Source: CAZFQG01 sp964520785 (GTDB lineage: Bacteria > Planctomycetota > Planctomycetia > Pirellulales > Thermoguttaceae). From it: a DNA stretch of 7,482 bases. Within the stretch, counting starts at the first letter, position 1; each line of letters opens with the position of its first letter. This document shows, piece after piece, positions 6,854 to 7,482 of this stretch. The notes under the pieces are model-generated. The model saw nothing but the letters and a program-made list of their open reading frames with translations, was not told the DNA's origin and made no database searches. The stretch lies in NCBI GenBank assembly GCA_964520785.1, contig CAZFQG010000248.1, positions 1 through 7,482 of the forward strand, in the 5' to 3' direction. The position numbers and the translations under genes are program-made.

Positions 6854-7381
6854 CTACAAGGGGTTCTCCAGCAGTCCCGTCCAGCGGTTGATGTGCCCGT
6901 CTTCGTCCGTCTGGTCCTTTTCGATCATCCGCCGGGTGTCGTCGTCCCACTCCACCTCTTCGAGCAACTGGGCGTAGTGGTGGACCGCCTTCGTCTCCAC
7001 CCAGACGCCGGTCCGGAGCGTCCACGTCTTGCCCAGCAGTCGGCTGAAGAAGCCGAAGCAGAACCCAACGAACCAATACGGAATCCGCATCAGGCTGGGC
7101 CGGGTTCCATACTCATAGAGTTTGATTTGAAAGTCCTGATGGTGGGTCATCTCGTTGCACATCGCGGCGATCAACTGCCGGTTCAGCTCGGAATCTTCCT
7201 TAGTGATCTGATATCGGTAGATCGTCATGGCCATCGTCTCGAGGTTGTGAAAAACCCGCAAGGCCTTGACAATCCGCTGCCGCCGTTGTGCCGGCATCGG
7301 CTCGCGGCGGAGTTTGCAGTCCGCGTCGCGCATTTCCGGACGAATAATGGACGTGTCGTATTTTTCGTGATCAACCGTCAT
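6854..7381 (-). CDS. COQ7-like diiron (ferritin-fold) hydroxylase family protein
   Basis: A 175-residue protein of the COQ7/demethoxyubiquinone hydroxylase family, whose characterised members hydroxylate a quinone precursor at a carboxylate-bridged diiron centre on the membrane surface. Six predicted iron ligands are present: E48 (HNLE), E77 and H80 (ExxH), E129 (VWVE), E160 and H163 (ExxH). The hydrophobic stretch at about 95-118 (RPSLMRIPYW, GFCFGFFSRLLGK) matches the membrane-associating region between helices 2 and 3 in that family. About 40 N-terminal residues precede the first helix and are charged. I chose ATG 7381; a second in-frame ATG at 7393 sits directly on the AAAGG ribosome site and is too close, and 7468 adds residues with no match. 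The gene is convergent to the signalling operon and not obviously linked to it. The family call is strong; the substrate is not shown, and no other ubiquinone gene is in the window. Confidence 0.85.
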   Translation of the reverse strand: MTVDHEKYDTSIIRPEMRDADCKLRREPMPAQRRQRIVKALRVFHNLETMAMTIYRYQITKEDSELNRQLIAAMCNEMTHHQDFQIKLYEYGTRPSLMRIPYWFVGFCFGFFSRLLGKTWTLRTGVWVETKAVHHYAQLLEEVEWDDDTRRMIEKDQTDEDGHINRWTGLLENPL

Positions 7382-7388
7382 AACGGTT
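7373..7388 (-). repeat. Inverted repeat with the diiron gene start codon in its loop
   Basis: AACCGT (7373-7378) and ACGGTT (7383-7388) are perfect 6-bp inverted arms around a 4-base loop; on the minus strand the loop reads TATG and contains the start codon at 7381. In RNA a further U-G pair could extend the stem to 7. It could tune translation or be an operator half-site pair. The arms are short, so chance is possible. Confidence 0.35.
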
Positions 7389-7424
7389 ACCATCCTTTCT
7401 AACTGGTTGGCATTTCCGATAAGT

Positions 7425-7453
7425 ATTCTACAATTCCATAACGGCCGTGCGAA
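7425..7453 (-). promoter_or_regulatory. Candidate sigma70-type promoter of the COQ7-like gene
   Basis: On the minus strand TTCGCA (7448-7453, 4 of 6 to TTGACA) is followed after 17 bp by TAGAAT (7425-7430, 5 of 6 to TATAAT). This lies in the only AT-rich patch upstream of the gene and predicts a transcription start near 7418, about 37 bases before the ATG. An 8-bp palindrome, ACGGCCGT (7441-7448), falls in the spacer and could bind a regulator. Confidence 0.4.
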
Positions 7454-7482
7454 GGGAAGACCGGGCAAAAGAACGTGACACA

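Noticed and set aside
6845..7402. 185-codon plus-strand frame opposite the COQ7-like gene
   Set aside because: The minus strand encodes all six diiron ligands and the family motifs, so this frame is the shadow.

Overview
GC-rich (roughly 60%) chromosomal DNA from a bacterium, built almost entirely from two-component signalling genes. Family content (REC-HDOD, REC/HD-GYP-like, multi-sensor hybrid kinases, a COQ7-type diiron protein) fits an environmental Gram-negative lineage such as a planctomycete, a deltaproteobacterium-like group or a related phylum. Nothing in the window fixes the phylum, so treat this as a weak inference. No tRNA, rRNA, CRISPR, insertion sequence or phage gene was seen.

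Positions 110-6777 (+ strand) hold a tightly packed run of five clear genes plus one doubtful small ORF: (1) REC-HDOD, (2) REC plus an HD-GYP-like domain that has lost most metal ligands, (3) a soluble PAS-GAF-HisKA-HATPase-REC hybrid kinase, (small ORF of 47 or 32 codons), (4) a REC-HisKA-HATPase kinase, (5) a stand-alone REC protein. Genes 1/2 overlap by ATGA. The small ORF, if real, overlaps both of its neighbours by ATGA. The remaining gaps are short (5 to 125 bp between genes 2 and 3 depending on the start, 75 bp before gene 5), so the run is probably one transcript.

All five REC domains keep the acidic pair, the phospho-acceptor Asp, the Ser/Thr and the Lys, and both kinases keep the His and the ATP-binding boxes. 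The set could therefore work as a phosphorelay: sensing by the PAS/GAF kinase and by the REC-controlled kinase, with phosphate sent to the REC-HDOD, REC/HD-GYP-like and single REC proteins. No gene carries a DNA-binding domain, a GGDEF or EAL domain, or an HPt domain. The two effector-like proteins both end in HD-superfamily domains that look non-catalytic, so output is most likely by protein-protein contact. That is the most interesting feature of the window.

Positions 6854-7381 (- strand) hold a convergent, separate gene for a COQ7-like ferritin-fold diiron protein with all six predicted iron ligands. It has a plausible sigma70-type promoter, and its start codon sits in the loop of a small perfect inverted repeat. 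The 76-bp gap between the two convergent units contains a GC-rich hairpin. No stretch longer than 300 bp lacks a gene.
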